From NCBI RefSeq assembly GCF_949628215.1, contig NC_134310.1:8197401-8261400 (forward strand): a stretch of 64,000 nt of DNA. The letters are read 5' to 3'. Each line of letters starts with the position of its first letter. Within the stretch, counting starts at the first letter, position 1. The position numbers and the translations under genes were made by a program. The DNA comes from Phalacrocorax aristotelis (lineage: Eukaryota; Chordata; Aves; Suliformes; Phalacrocoracidae). The notes beneath the pieces are model-generated. The model was given only the letters and a program-made list of their open reading frames with translations. It was not told the DNA's origin and did not search any database. Below, one piece after another: positions 19,351-59,800 of this stretch.

Positions 19351-19626
19351 ATCGCCCCGCTCCCCGGGCCGGGCCTGCCCGGCCCCACCTGCCGCCCTAC
19401 GCCCTCTCCCCTCCTCTCCCCTCCCCTCCCCGCCGCTCCCCCCGGCCCGGCCGGCGGCGCGCCGCGCCGCGCCCCATGCGCCGCTGCTGCCCGGCTCTCT
19501 GCATCAGCGCCAGCACCACCAGCAGCGGGAGCAGCAGCTGCTGCTGCTGATATCGCCGTCCCCCTCCCGCCCGCCGCTCTTGGTGCTGCTGCAGCGCCAC
19601 CCGCTTCTGCGCCTCCGCCGCACAAG
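19351..19626 (+). promoter_or_regulatory. BTBD2: CpG-rich promoter and 5' UTR region of BTBD2, with a short upstream ORF
   Basis: This is dense CpG sequence (for example GGCGGCGCGCCGCGCCGCGC near 19453) without a TATA box, continuing into exon 1. An upstream ATG at 19476 opens a 24-codon frame ([11 protein letters not shown]...) that ends in TGA at 19548-19550, 76 bases before the BTBD2 ATG. Whether this frame is transcribed depends on the start of transcription, which the sequence does not fix. Confidence 0.55.
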
Positions 19627-47756
<28,130 letters not shown>

Positions 47757-50500
47757 TGCAGCTGTGGAGCTGGCTCTGGACTCTTCTGTTCTCTTCCCTG
47801 TGACCTTCCAAACTAAATTTCTGGCTGAGTTTGACCACACCAATTGGAGCCACACTAGCCAAAGGTCTCAGTAAAATCATTTCAGAGCTCATGTTTTGCC
47901 TAGTGCTAGTGATTCTGCTGCTATCACATGCCAGACTAACTGGTATTCCAGTATCATTTGTAGGTTGTCTGTGGCTAGTTGTTTTTCACTTTACTGATTA
48001 ATCCTATCTAACAACATGCATTTTTTTTGACTGTAATGAATGTAGATGCTTTTCCACTGGTCAGAAGCATGGAAACGAGTGGCTCTGGTTGTGGTTATCC
48101 TTGCTGTGAGGAGATAATCCTGCAGAAAGATACAGTTGAGGGCCGTGTGGCCCATACTTTTCTGCTCTGGCTCAGCGGTCGAGGCGAGACGGTTTGCCTC
48201 AGCAGGGCTTGGCCAGCCCATGCCTGGTGCCTTCCCTCCCACCGGCCACGGCACGTGCAGCTGCCTTCAGAAAATTACAGAAAGTGGCCTTTTCCCTGAG
48301 GCTCTGCTGTTTCAGCACTACATGCTCTTGAGGGAGACGTCAAAGCTGAGAGGCACCTCTGGAGGGACTGCGGCGTTTTCATGCTATTCTCACTAATTTG
48401 TGACAATCCTTTACCTTGAGCAGTTGGTGACAGTGAATTGCCCTCCCCTGCGGACGGCCCATGGACTCGGGGAGGGGCAGTGGCTTGGCCGGAGAGGCTC
48501 TTCCCTCCCCTGTGTGCAGGCTGCCACGCTGGGGCCTGTGGGTGCTTCTTTCAAACTCCGTAGCGTGTTTCAAACGATGAGTGCTCCTTGGCTAACCCCC
48601 GTGCTGCCTTCCGCAGCAGGGTACCCCTACTAGTCGTTACTGTGCTAATCAAATTCTTTGCAGATAGCGCCGGGGTTTGTCAGTTGAAACAAGCAAGGGA
48701 ACTTGCCTCGCCTGGCACCCCCGGCTCCTGGGTATTGCTGCTGCTTTCATGCACGTTTCAATGCATTTTCTCTTTGTTTCTGTGCATTGCTAACCCACCC
48801 CGGGCTGCTTCAGAGCGTGCCACCCTGATGCAAAATAGGGAAGAGGCTTGATACGCAACTGCCTGTAACTGAATAATGCAGCAGATGGACGAGGATTTAT
48901 GAAACAGTTCAGGAAAACAAAGATTCTTCTGTTTGCCAGTGTCTGTTTGCACAGCCTGCCTGTTTGGAAAGGCGCGGGAGGAAGATGTGGGATTTATGAA
49001 TCTTACCTGGCTTTGGGCCGTTGAGCTCAGTAATCTTGAAGACGACCCTTCTTACCTGTTCAGGGCCAGTTGCTTTTCCCCGTGAGCAGGTACGACTTCA
49101 GCTGGGCAGGGAAGGCTCCATCCTGCCGGGGAGGCTGTAGGGGGCTTGGACTTGTGGCTGCCCGACCAGCCTCACGCTCGCTGCCTGCTGATGAAGACAA
49201 GAGTATTTCCTCCCCTTCCTCCACAGAGGAGACTGTAAGGACAGGACTGCCTGGCCAGAGCCTTCCGAAGCCTGCGTGGGACTTGCTGGCAGGGGTGGTG
49301 CTGCCCCAAAGCTGAGGCTCCACTTTGCAAGCCTCCCCCTCTGCTCCAGGTGCACAAACCATCGTAACTCACTGGGCAGCAGTTGCCACCTTATTTAGCT
49401 GCTGGAAGTTAAAACCTGGTTGTCCTTTGCTGGTGCGGATGGCTCGGTGCCTGCTCACTCACTGGGAAATAGCATCTCCTCCTCTTGCTCCCTCCGGTTG
49501 GGTCCGTGGCCAGGAATCTCCTCATCAGCCGGGCAGCAGTAACGCCGTCGGGAATGCCTTGCACCTCCTAAACAGTAGCTGTTAGAGATGTCAATAGTGT
49601 GTTAACGTTCTCTAGGAAGATGTTGTAAGATGTGTATATTGTAAGCCTGCTTTGAGGTAGGATGTTTTTAATATGGCCAGTACTGAAAAAAAAAGGGGGG
49701 GGAGGAGGAAGAAAAAAAGATGGGTCAGTGACTTAGTTAATTGAACCTGACTCCGTGCAATACAAAGAGTGTTGTGAGATGGATTAACAGCCCGGGGAGG
49801 AGGCGGCCCCTGGGGATGTTTGTAGCTGCGCCCGCTCTCGCCTCCCACCTCTGCCCCTTCTTGAGGGTTGTGGGAGCTTCACTGCAAGTGCCCGAGAGCT
49901 GTGTCAGGGCCTTGTGCCTTCCCCGGGGCTGCCGGCTGCTGTGGGCCCAGTACCTCGCAGGGTGTTTCTGCTTGTGGGTGGCAGCAGCGGAAACGATTGG
50001 AATTAGAAAGAAGCAAAGCTGTGTGCTTGGCCGTGGGAAGAGCAGGCCTTGCTCGGTCCAGGTGGGCGCCTCCTTGCTGGATCTTCCCTGGAAGCATCTG
50101 GTTTTATTTCTGTTTTGTTATGCAGATTCTCTTCCCAAATCCACTCTTCCCACTGTCACACCCCAAGGTAGGTCTGGGGGCTTGGCCTGGCGGTGGGGGC
50201 CAGAGGAGCCAACCTGAACTACACCTGAGCAACTTCTGTTCTGGCAGCTTTTATGCAGTTTGATGCAATTCTGGCTTTTGTAGATAGATGAATGTAATTC
50301 ACTGTTGGACATGCCTATTCCCAAAAGTATGAGACGTTCTGTTGTACCACGTCACCTTCCGCGCAGAGCTGGGACTGTCTCGCCTCCAGTGCTGTATTGA
50401 TGAATGTATCCGATGCTCTCATTCAGTGTTCACACTCTGCTTTTGGCTAGCTTTGTGATTTGTAAATAGGAAATCAATAAAGACATTCAGGTTGTCTTTA
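47757..50500 (+). other. BTBD2: BTBD2 3' UTR
   Basis: The 3' UTR runs from the TAG to the poly(A) signal at 50476, about 2.7 kb, with no intervening exon recognised. An A-rich then G-rich tract lies at about 49687-49705. Confidence 0.65.
50476..50481 (+). terminator. BTBD2: Polyadenylation signal of BTBD2
   Basis: AATAAA in ATCAATAAAGACATTC is followed by a GTTGTCTTT-type stretch, giving a likely cleavage site near 50495-50505. Confidence 0.75.
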
Positions 50501-50505
50501 CAAAA

Positions 50506-51755
50506 GTTTCTTTGTGATTTGAAGAGGGCTGATGGCTGCCGTTGGGGTGGAGGGAAGGCGGAGGCGGGGTCCTGTGCTGAGCTGGATCCTGGCCCTTCTC
50601 CCCTGGCCAAGGGCGTGAGGTCCTCGGCCTCCCTGTGTGCTGCGTGTGGCACCAGCTCCCCAAGACTCCGGAGGGTGGCAGATCCCTGTGTGGGGAACCG
50701 GGACCCTCTGGGTCTGGAGGTTGTTGTGGAACCTGTGTTCCTCTGGGGGAGGAGAGGAAGAGGGTGATGAGTAGGTGTTATCCTGGCCACGGGCAGGGGG
50801 AGCTTCAGCCTATCATTTTATGACTGAATTGCTTTAACCTTGACTAAGTGTCAAAAACCTTCAAACATGCTAAAAGCTGCCCTGGCCTTTGCAGGGGTCA
50901 GTCTGGGTCTTTGGAAGCAGGACCTTGCTGTGAGGGAGGTGGAAAGGGCTGTTCCCCTGCCCTGCTGGCCCTGGCACGATGGGAAGGCAGTTTGTCGTGT
51001 GGAGGGGCTGTGAGCAGGGATGGGGGGGCTCTGCCTCCCCTTCTGCACCAAAGGCAGCAGCTGTGCCCCAGCAAAGCACCTTTCAGCAGCTCCTGGGGGT
51101 GTGAGGAGCCGTGGCCCTGCTTGTAGCAGCTGCCTGGAGGAAGCAGCAGGGCTGTGTCGGAGCCACCCGGTGAGGTGGAACCCTGGGGCCGGGTGCTGCG
51201 GGGGGCTGCCGGGCCAGGCTGGGGCACTCGGGGCCACCAGAGCCCCAGAAGCAGGGGCGACCTCGGCCTCACCCCCATCACGCACCAGTGCCGCCGCACT
51301 CGGAGGCACAAGGTCCTGTGGCTGGGCCTTGCCCAGCTCAAGTGCAAGGCCCATCTTGTCCTTCCTCCTCCTCAGCAGCGAGGCCGAAGGCTCCCCTGGC
51401 TTCCACACCCCCCCTCAGGGCTGTGGTCCTTCAGGCTGGAGCCGGCTTTCCCTGCCCTGCCTGTGCTGCACACAGGGCTTCAGCCGGGAATTGCCCTCCC
51501 ACACCACGATGTTCCACGGGGAGCCCTGGGGAGTGTCCGGCTAGGCAGGGAGATGCCGGGAGCCATCGGCCTCGCTGCTGCTGCCCTGACCTCCCCCGGC
51601 CGCTCCCGCTTTGAGCGGAAAAGCCCTGAGGGGGCCGCAGTTTTAGCTCAGGACCAGCAGGAAAGGCTGGCGGCAGCTCCCACCGGGGATGGGGAACCCC
51701 CACCCTCAGGGCTGTGCAATCAAGCGCAGAAGAAAGTGTAGGTTTTTAAGATTTT
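50506..51755. other. Spacer between convergent BTBD2 and CSNK1G2 ends
   Basis: About 1.25 kb of GC-rich DNA lies between the two predicted poly(A) sites. No exon or RNA gene was recognised. Open frames on both strands appear to be compositional. Confidence 0.5.
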
Positions 51756-51759
51756 TTTT

Positions 51760-51783
51760 TTTATTTTACTTTTTGTTTTTATT
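51760..51783 (-). terminator. CSNK1G2: Polyadenylation signals of CSNK1G2
   Basis: On the minus strand AATAAA occurs at 51778-51783 and again at 51760-51765. A further AATAAA at 52142-52147 may serve as an earlier site. The choice between them is not settled by sequence. Confidence 0.55.
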
Positions 51784-53920
51784 AAAAAAAAAGCCCCTAA
51801 ATTCTATGGCTTCCAGGAAGCATCAGAGAAATTTAAATGCCATTTCTGTACACTTTGTTTTAAAGCAGCAACTAAACTCGCAATGGAACAAATGCCCTCA
51901 CGTACAATCGCAGTGTTTGGGCTCCTTGCTGGAAGGACGGTCAGTCCCGGGGGCCCTGCGGCCCTGCTCCAGCGGCACAGCGGGCGCAGATGGAGCTGGG
52001 CAAATGTCTGCGGCCGCGGCCCTTCCCCTCTGCGGCTCCTCTTCGGCCTCCGCTTGGGTTGGTCTGAGCCGATGCTCTGAGAAGGGTTCACTTCCAGGGA
52101 AAATTTAAGGCGATATTTGTTTTTTTTAACATTTTTGTTTGTTTATTTGTTTGCCTTGTTGGGGAAACAAGGTCAAACCTTGCAGGTCCCCCTGTCCCAG
52201 CGCGGCCTGGGGGATGCAGCTGTGGCAGCTGGGGCTGGCTCGGCCCTGCTGCAGCCCAGGAGCAGCCAAAGCTGGGGTCAAGCCCAAATTCAGGAAGGGG
52301 GCCACGGCACGGTGCCCTCTCTGGGGCCCCCATGTGCAGCCACAGCCCATGGGTGCCAGGGCAGGACAGGGTGACTCCCCCCCCTTGATTTGGGCCCTCC
52401 AGCCTCCCCCAGAGATGGTCAGTTTGGACAAACGTTTCGAAGCAGCCACAGAAGGTCCCGTTTCCCACCCTCCCACACCCCTCCCACCCCTCCCCAAAGC
52501 CTCAGCACAGCCTCAGCCCCTCTCTTGGGGCAGAACAACGGGGTTTTGGTAAAGATAAGTGTGCCCCCCGCCCCCCCCCCCCCATGTGTCATGATCAATA
52601 CACACAACAGTGCATGGTTTCAGTCACATGGGAGAGCTGCAGTGCCAGGGTGTGGTGAGGAACAGGGGGTGTCTGAGTGTGTCTCTGTGGCCATGTGTTT
52701 GGGTGTAAGTTGCAAAAACAAATCCCACTTCCCCCTGCCCCAGGATGAGGCAGGAGGACACCGTGCCAGCAGCTCTGGCAGCACCGGCCCACCCTGACAC
52801 CCGCTGCTGCCTGGCCGCGCTCGCTGTGTGCCCCATGCCTGTCCGTGGTGCTGCTCGCCCCGGCTGTGGCCCACCCTGCACCCACTGCTGCCCCGGGAGG
52901 AGCCCTGGGGCCCTCGGGGGGCTTGGACATGCAACAAATGGTCAAACCAAAGAGGCCAATAAATCGCTGCCCTCCTGCGAATACCTACATCTGTGGTGGC
53001 AACACATCCAGCCCTAAGACATCCCAGCACCAGAGGCTGCTTTGCTTTTTGAACCGTGCTCTGCCACCTCCTGTCACGAGTCCCTCTGGCCTCGGCCGTC
53101 CCTGTCCCCACATCCCCCAGCTCCCAGGAGTCACCAACCTGTTCCCCAGGCCCAAACGGCACCTGTATTGCTAGCAAAAGTGCATCGTAAAAAATGAACT
53201 GTAAACGCGTTTCCTCCTTCCCTCCCGGCCCCCGCTCCCCAGCACTTCTCACCGTACCAGAGCCCGTAGCGCTCATCACCAGAGGTGATAGCGAAGGGGG
53301 AGGAACCCACCGGGGGACGTGGGGTGGGGTGGGCCTAAAGGAAGAGCAGAATTCAGTAACACTGAAGATGACGGTCAAAGACTGATGACTCAGCACTCTG
53401 CACCGAGACTCACTTTAAATTAACTTAAGAGACAAAGAAGCAACGGGGGGGGGGGGGGGGGAATGTTTTTTCCTCCTTAGCCCACTGCTCTTGACATTGT
53501 CTTCTGCTTCTTCTGACAGCGACGGTTCAGCATCTGTAGAGTTGATCCCTATTTTCAAACTGGTTATAGACTCAAAAGCAAGTGACGCTGTGGATTTGTT
53601 TCTTTCTTTTCTTTTTCTTTTTTTTTTTTTTTTCTTTTTGACAGATGCAGGAACTTCAGCAAAGTTGGGCTTGGTTCGAGTAAACAGCCACACACTGGGC
53701 GAGTGGCAGAGGAAAGGACAAGCAGTTTGGGGAGGCCCCGCTCCCCGCCTGCGTGTGGGTCGCTGGGGGAGGCCATCTGGCTCAGCCCACCCCCCCCACC
53801 CCCCCACCCCCCCGACCCCCTCCAAATCAAGGGGCCACCGCCAGCTCTGCAGGTCAAGATCCAGCCATGGCCAGAGGGAGAGGAGCCATCGCACACGCTG
53901 CTCCACCCGGCCCTGGCAGC
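51784..53920 (-). other. CSNK1G2: CSNK1G2 3' UTR
   Basis: On the minus strand the 3' UTR runs from the TGA down to the AATAAA pair. It includes a G run (C on the minus strand) at 53444-53461, a pyrimidine tract at about 53593-53638 and C runs at 52565-52583. Confidence 0.6.
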
Positions 53921-56765
53921 TCATTTGCGACGCTTGGTGGTTTTCCTCTTCCTTCTCTTGAAGAAACAGCAGCACCTGGGGATGGAGGGGACCTGTCAGC
54001 ACCTGGGCCCGGACATGGATGGGCTCCGCAGCCCCACTGTCAGGGCAGAGCCGGTGAGGGGGGATGGAACCCCTTTGGCATTGTAGTGAGCCCTCCATGG
54101 GCAGCGCTGCTCTGGGAAGTGCCTCTGGTACGTGGCGGGGCCTGGACCACGATGGCCACAGCGAGTGACACCGGCCAGGGTGAGCGATGCTGGCAACGGC
54201 ACACGATGCCAGCTACAGCAAATGTCAGTGGCCAGAGCTGGGGCCAGGCAGAGGCTCCCAAAGAGGGAATGGCCCTGGATCTGTGCAGGCCCGCCTGAGC
54301 TGGCTTTGGGAGGATGGGGGAGCCCCAGGGCCGGGCAGGGCAAGGTGGGAAGGGGCTGGGGGTGGCAGTGGCCCTGCAGGGACGCCCCTCGTGGCATCCC
54401 GGGGAAAAGCGGTGGTTACTTGCTCTAGAGCTGGGCTGTTCCTCCCTGGAGGGGACTGGACAAGGCATCACAGCGCAGCTGATGAAACCCACGTCCCTCC
54501 CGGCCCCGGTGACGGGGAGGCAGCAGAGCTGTGTCCTTACTTAGTATCGTCTGTCACCTCCACCTCGGTGGGGGCTGTGATGGGGGCGTTCGAATGTCCT
54601 GCCGTCGGGTCATCTGTGTTCAGCTCGCCATTGGTGGAGCTCATCACCTGGGGAGAGGCGAGCGTCAGCACAGGGCAGCCCGCGGGGCATGGGCCGGTCC
54701 TCCGCCTTGACCCCCACCCCACGGCAGCAGCATCCCAGAGGGGTGCAGCCCCAGGAGGTGGGGGCCCCCCCCCGAGCCCTGTGCGAGCCCGGAGTACCGA
54801 AGGCCCCACGCAGGGCAGCAGGATGGTGCCCTCACCCAGACAGTGGAGCTCGGCCTCAGTGCTGAGCACTCCCAGGCAGCCCCATCACACAGAGGGGTTT
54901 GGTCACCTCCCCATCGCTGGGCAGATCCCGGCTCCTGGGAACCCGGGCTGGGAGAGGGGCTCACTGGCAGCCAGCTCCAGCGTGGCCAGGAAAGATGGCC
55001 CTGTGAAGCTGTTAGCACCGAGGAGACCTTGCCATGGCCGAGTGACTGGACACAGCTCTTGCTCCCCAGTGCCAAGCCCCAACACCACCGGGCCCTGCAG
55101 AACTCAGCCCAGCGCCCACCCCACAGGCTCCTACCAGCTTCAGGGTATCCCCGAGCTCCTGCCCACTCGCCGGGGCAGCAGGGCCATGCGTGGTGCCAGG
55201 GCCGGGAGGAGAGCCAGGTCACCAAAGCAAGGATGGGGCTGGGAGAGGCAACAGGGACTTGCCTGAAACCCCCCTCCTGCACTGCTGCCCCAGGCAAAGC
55301 CAGGAGCTCCCTGGGGATGCACAGGCCAAAGGATCACCAAGCTGCTTGTCCCCAGCTTGTCCTTACCCAGACTCGTGGAGGAGCTGCCATCTGACAGCCA
55401 CACTGCCCAGCTGGCAGGGCTACATCAAGCTACAGACACCCCCCACAAACAAATCTGGAGACCCGTGTGCATCACCAACACCCCCCCTGCAGTGCTGGGC
55501 GCAGGCGGAGAACAGGGAGAGGTCTGCAGAGCGAGAGCAGGGAGCAGCCGCTGTGGCAGGGAGTGGTACGGGATGAGCAGGGCAGAGCGTGAGCTGGCCC
55601 CATGGTCCACACCAGCCCTGCGACGGCAGTGGCGGGAGCCGGGTCCAAGCACCGGCAGAGATTCACCGCAGAAGAGCAGGAACGAGCAGCAGCCGTGGGG
55701 ATGGAAGCAGAGATAGGGGAAACAGCGCAGGCCCAGCCAGGGGGACCCACCGTGGATGCCCTGCTAGCTGCATGGGCTGGACCCCACCAGCCCAAGGAGG
55801 GCCGAGCAGTGGAGGGCAGGAGGCTGCAAGGGTGGCGAGCACGTGGCCAATAGCGCGAGTGCGGGACCGAGGCGGGGAGACGAAGCCAAGGACTGCCCAG
55901 GGAAAGGGAGGAGAAGCAGGGCTCGAAGCCATTGCTCCAGTCAGACAAGGAGGCACAGGAAAGTCCCCATGTGGGACAAGGCCGCGTCATCCGGCACCGC
56001 TGGGATGAGCAGCACTGGGGGCAGAGCCCAATGCCCACCTGGCTGCTTGTGCCGCAGAGCCAGTGCTTTGTCCACCTCTAACCACCCTCTGAGTCCCACT
56101 GGCAGCACCAAGGGAGCCCAGCAGTCCCTCGGAAGCAGCGCCAGCCTCGCCTGCGAGCCATGCGTATCACGCACCATGGGGACAGGGCAGCGCAGCCCCT
56201 GGGTCCATGTGTTGCAGGTTAGGCAAGACCCTGGGCATGTGCTGCCCCAATGCTGCCCTGCAGCAGGGGAGTGGTGCTGATCTCCTCGCACGGTTGGCAA
56301 ACACACATAGGCTTGCGCCCAGCTGCGTGGGCAGGTCGCATGGCACAGGTTGGCTCTGCTCCCTCCCGCGCCCACCCCTGCCCTTGGCGCATGGTTGCAT
56401 GTACCTGGATGGACCCCCCGAGCCTGCTGGCTGCCAGGTGAGCTCCCAAAGGCTCCTCGGCAGGCTGCCCACTGGCCTGAGGATCCCACAACTCCGTCCC
56501 CTCGGGCAGCTGCTTGCGACAGGCAGGAGGAACAGAATGGAAAGAAACAAAAGAAAAGAGGAAGAATGGGGAAGAGAAGGGAGAGGTGGAGGGAAGGGGC
56601 GGGGGGAAGTGGCAAAGGGAGTCGAGAAAATAAGACATGCAAAAGCAAAAATATGACTGGAGCAGCTTGAGTTTGTGATTGTGGAGGGCACTCGCGCAGC
56701 ACCATCCTGGCAACTCCCCAGAGCAGTCTCTACGGTGACACTGTGAGGCTGCACCCTCCCTGCCA

Positions 56766-56818
<53 letters not shown>

Positions 56819-59800
56819 CCCGCCAGCAACGGAGCTGGGCTCTTCCCCCCCCCACTGGGCACATCTTCTCTGGGCAGCCAAGGACACACTGCCCTGCGGA
56901 GCACAGCCAGCCCTGCGCAGGGCTGGCGGCTGCATTTTGGAGCGTGCTGGGACAGCAGTGGGGAGATGTGTGTGGGGAGATGCGACCAGGCCGAGGCGCC
57001 GCCACCGGCCGCTCTCCTGTGAGTGCGATGATCCAAGGTCGGCGTGGATCTTTGCGGGGTGAGTGCGAGGAAGCGAGCTGTGCTGCTCCTCGAGGCACTG
57101 GGCTCCTCATCTGCCCAACAGCAGGAGAGCACCCTGCTGCCAAACTCTTGCCACTGTAAGTGTGGCACAGACACACCCCACACCCCACCCCCCCCCCCGC
57201 ATCCCCAGTTTGGAAACTGCTCCCACGGTGTGAGAGTTTTGAGCTTTGTTTTTCTCACTGCCCTTGAGAAGGGTTGTCAAACATGGCATTTCTTGGATGC
57301 TGGAGGCAGAAAGACGATATTACTGGAAGCAAGTTCCCAGGGATGAGCCAGAAGCATTTTGAAGATGTCACCCTCTCCCTAAGGAAGCACTGCCCTGCTA
57401 CTAGCCAGCAAGAGCCAGGGCTGTCCCAGGCTCCCCAAGCTCGGCCCACAGCAGCAAGGGGCACCACTGGGCTGATACCTGGGTGAGGGAGGACAGGGTG
57501 CTGCACCCTTGGCTCCAGCCCATTTGCAGGTGCTCTGCTCCCCAGGGAGGTTCAAGGCAAGAGGATGAGGGTCTGTATGGGACTGCTGGGGAAATGCGTG
57601 AGATTTGCTCTTGATGGCAGCAGTCCCAAAGCTGTGTTTCCTGCACCGGGGTATGACAGGCCACAGCACCGGAGATGGGCTGAGCAGCCCAGCCCCTTTC
57701 CCACAGCGACCCAGGCAGGGAGCTTCTTGCACAGCTTTGCCTGTCTCTCTGCCCTGGGCTGCTCCCAGCTTGGCCCCACGTGCTTTGCTGGTTCCCAGGG
57801 CAAAGCCAGCCCCTCTCTCCATCACAGGGCCACACGCTGCCAAGCTGCCCCATGATTCTCCCCCAAGGCCCAGGCAGCCCCCCAGCCTTGTCCCGTGTCC
57901 CCATCCCATTGATGGAATTGGCACCATGAACAGAGCAGCAAGTTAATCCCATGGGGATGCGGCACCAGGGACACTGACCTCAACGCTGCGTGGCTCAGCC
58001 TGTACTGTGCCCACACCCACCGGCCAGCGCTAAACCCTGCAGCTTGCTGGCTGAAGCCCAGGCCTGGCGCTTCCCTGACATTCCCAGCCTCCCACAGCTG
58101 CTTCCTCCCACTTCTGCCAGGCTGCCTGGCCCCAGGGACACTGTCCTGGTCCCCCTGCTAGCCACAGACCCAGACCTGGAGGGAGGAAGTCCTCCCACAG
58201 ACAGCACTGGGGAAAAAAGGATGCCCCAGTCCGTGCCTCCATCCAGAGGCCCTGCCGGGCTCTGTGAGTCTGTGGAGCTGAAGCCTGAGCTGTGCATGAC
58301 CGCAGTACTGTGCCCCGGCCGGGGCAGCGTTGCTTCTCACCTGGTGTTTGGTGTGTGGCTGTGCTTTGTCTCTGTTCGGGGGCTGCACCTGCACCTCGTT
58401 GTGCATCGTGCCGATGGGGGTGGGCTGGGGACACGACAAGGACAACATCAGCTGTGGCACAGCAGCCCTCCCACTGCTCCACGCCCCCTGATCCAACCTC
58501 CAGCCAAACATGCAAACCACCCCAGAATCAGGGCCTGATCCCAGCCCCTACGCCAACCCCAGCAGCTCCACGCTTGTTGTTTGGCTCCAGTGAGCCCACA
58601 GAGGGTGCCACAGCAGAAAGTGAGGTGCCAACTCAATTGCTGGGTTCCCCATAGCTCCAGGAGCCTCAAATCCTTGAGTCACAGCTTTAACTCATCAGCA
58701 TGACAGCCCCAGCTTAGAGATGGCTGCTGGTGTCTGGTGAGGACTGGTGGACCTCACCTCTTGGGCACGGATGTGCTGCAGACCACACTGACTGACCACT
58801 ATGCTGCCCACTGCCCCACCACCACACTGGGGCCCAGAACCCTCTGTCTGACCCCCTCCCCCCCACTCACCAATGGTTTCCCTGCCCAGTCGTATTCGTA
58901 GTCGAACACGTAACCATTTCTCTCAAACAAGTCTGTGAAGAGCTTCCGCAGGTAGTCGTAATCAGGCTTCTCGAAAAAATCCAGCCGCCGCACATAGCGC
59001 AAGTATGTGGCCATCTCCTCTGTGGGGACAGAGCTGGCTCAGATGGGGCAGGGGGACAAGATGCCAGGCCAGTGGACCCTGGGGCCAGGCTGGGGCCAGG
59101 GACAGACCATGCAGAGCGCCCTCACCTGGGAAGTTCTCACAGAGCACCTCCACTGGTGTGGCTCTCTTGGTGTCGCCGATCTTCTGATACCTCTCCTTTA
59201 GCGTGTCAGCCTGGCAGAGACATGGAACAGGTCGGCATGAGGGCCAGGTTTCTTGGTCCCCCTTTTCCAGGTAACAGCAAGAGCTCATTCCCAGGCAACC
59301 CCCTCACCCAGGACAGGTCTGGAAGGCAACCACTGGGGAGGGCAGTTCCAGGACAGCCACTGAGAGCAGCTGGGATACCCAAAGCAGGAGGGACACAGAG
59401 AAGGGGGACACCTACAGCTGCTCAGCACAGCAAGGGTCTGGTATAGAGCTCAGAGCAACAGCCTCTGCATCTGGCAAGGCTGCCAACCCCCCCAACACCC
59501 TGGGGGCCAAAGCTTTTCCCTTCCCCACACCGTGATGCTGCCCACGCCAGGGCAGAGCCAGACCCACAGGGCAGCTGTGCCCAGGGACAGTGGGAGCTGG
59601 CAGTTACCTTGAGGCCTTGCCAAGGGAGGCTTCCGCGGAGGAAGTACATAAACATGTGCCCTAATGCTTCCAGGTCATCCCTGCGGCTTTGTTCTGCATG
59701 GAGAAAACAGAGACATGGGCACATTCCCACTACAGTCACCTTCCCTGTCCCTGCCAGACCCTGCATCACCCCAAGTACCCTGCCACCATTCCAGGCTGAA

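Noticed and set aside
53593-53640. Pyrimidine tract as a splice acceptor for another exon
   Set aside because: The tract is followed by ACAG-like sequence on the + strand, but no coding exon fits, and the stretch lies in the CSNK1G2 3' UTR on the other strand.
54187-57258. Several 230-363 codon frames on both strands
   Set aside because: They lie in CSNK1G2 introns, overlap each other, cross the AC microsatellite and show no family motif.
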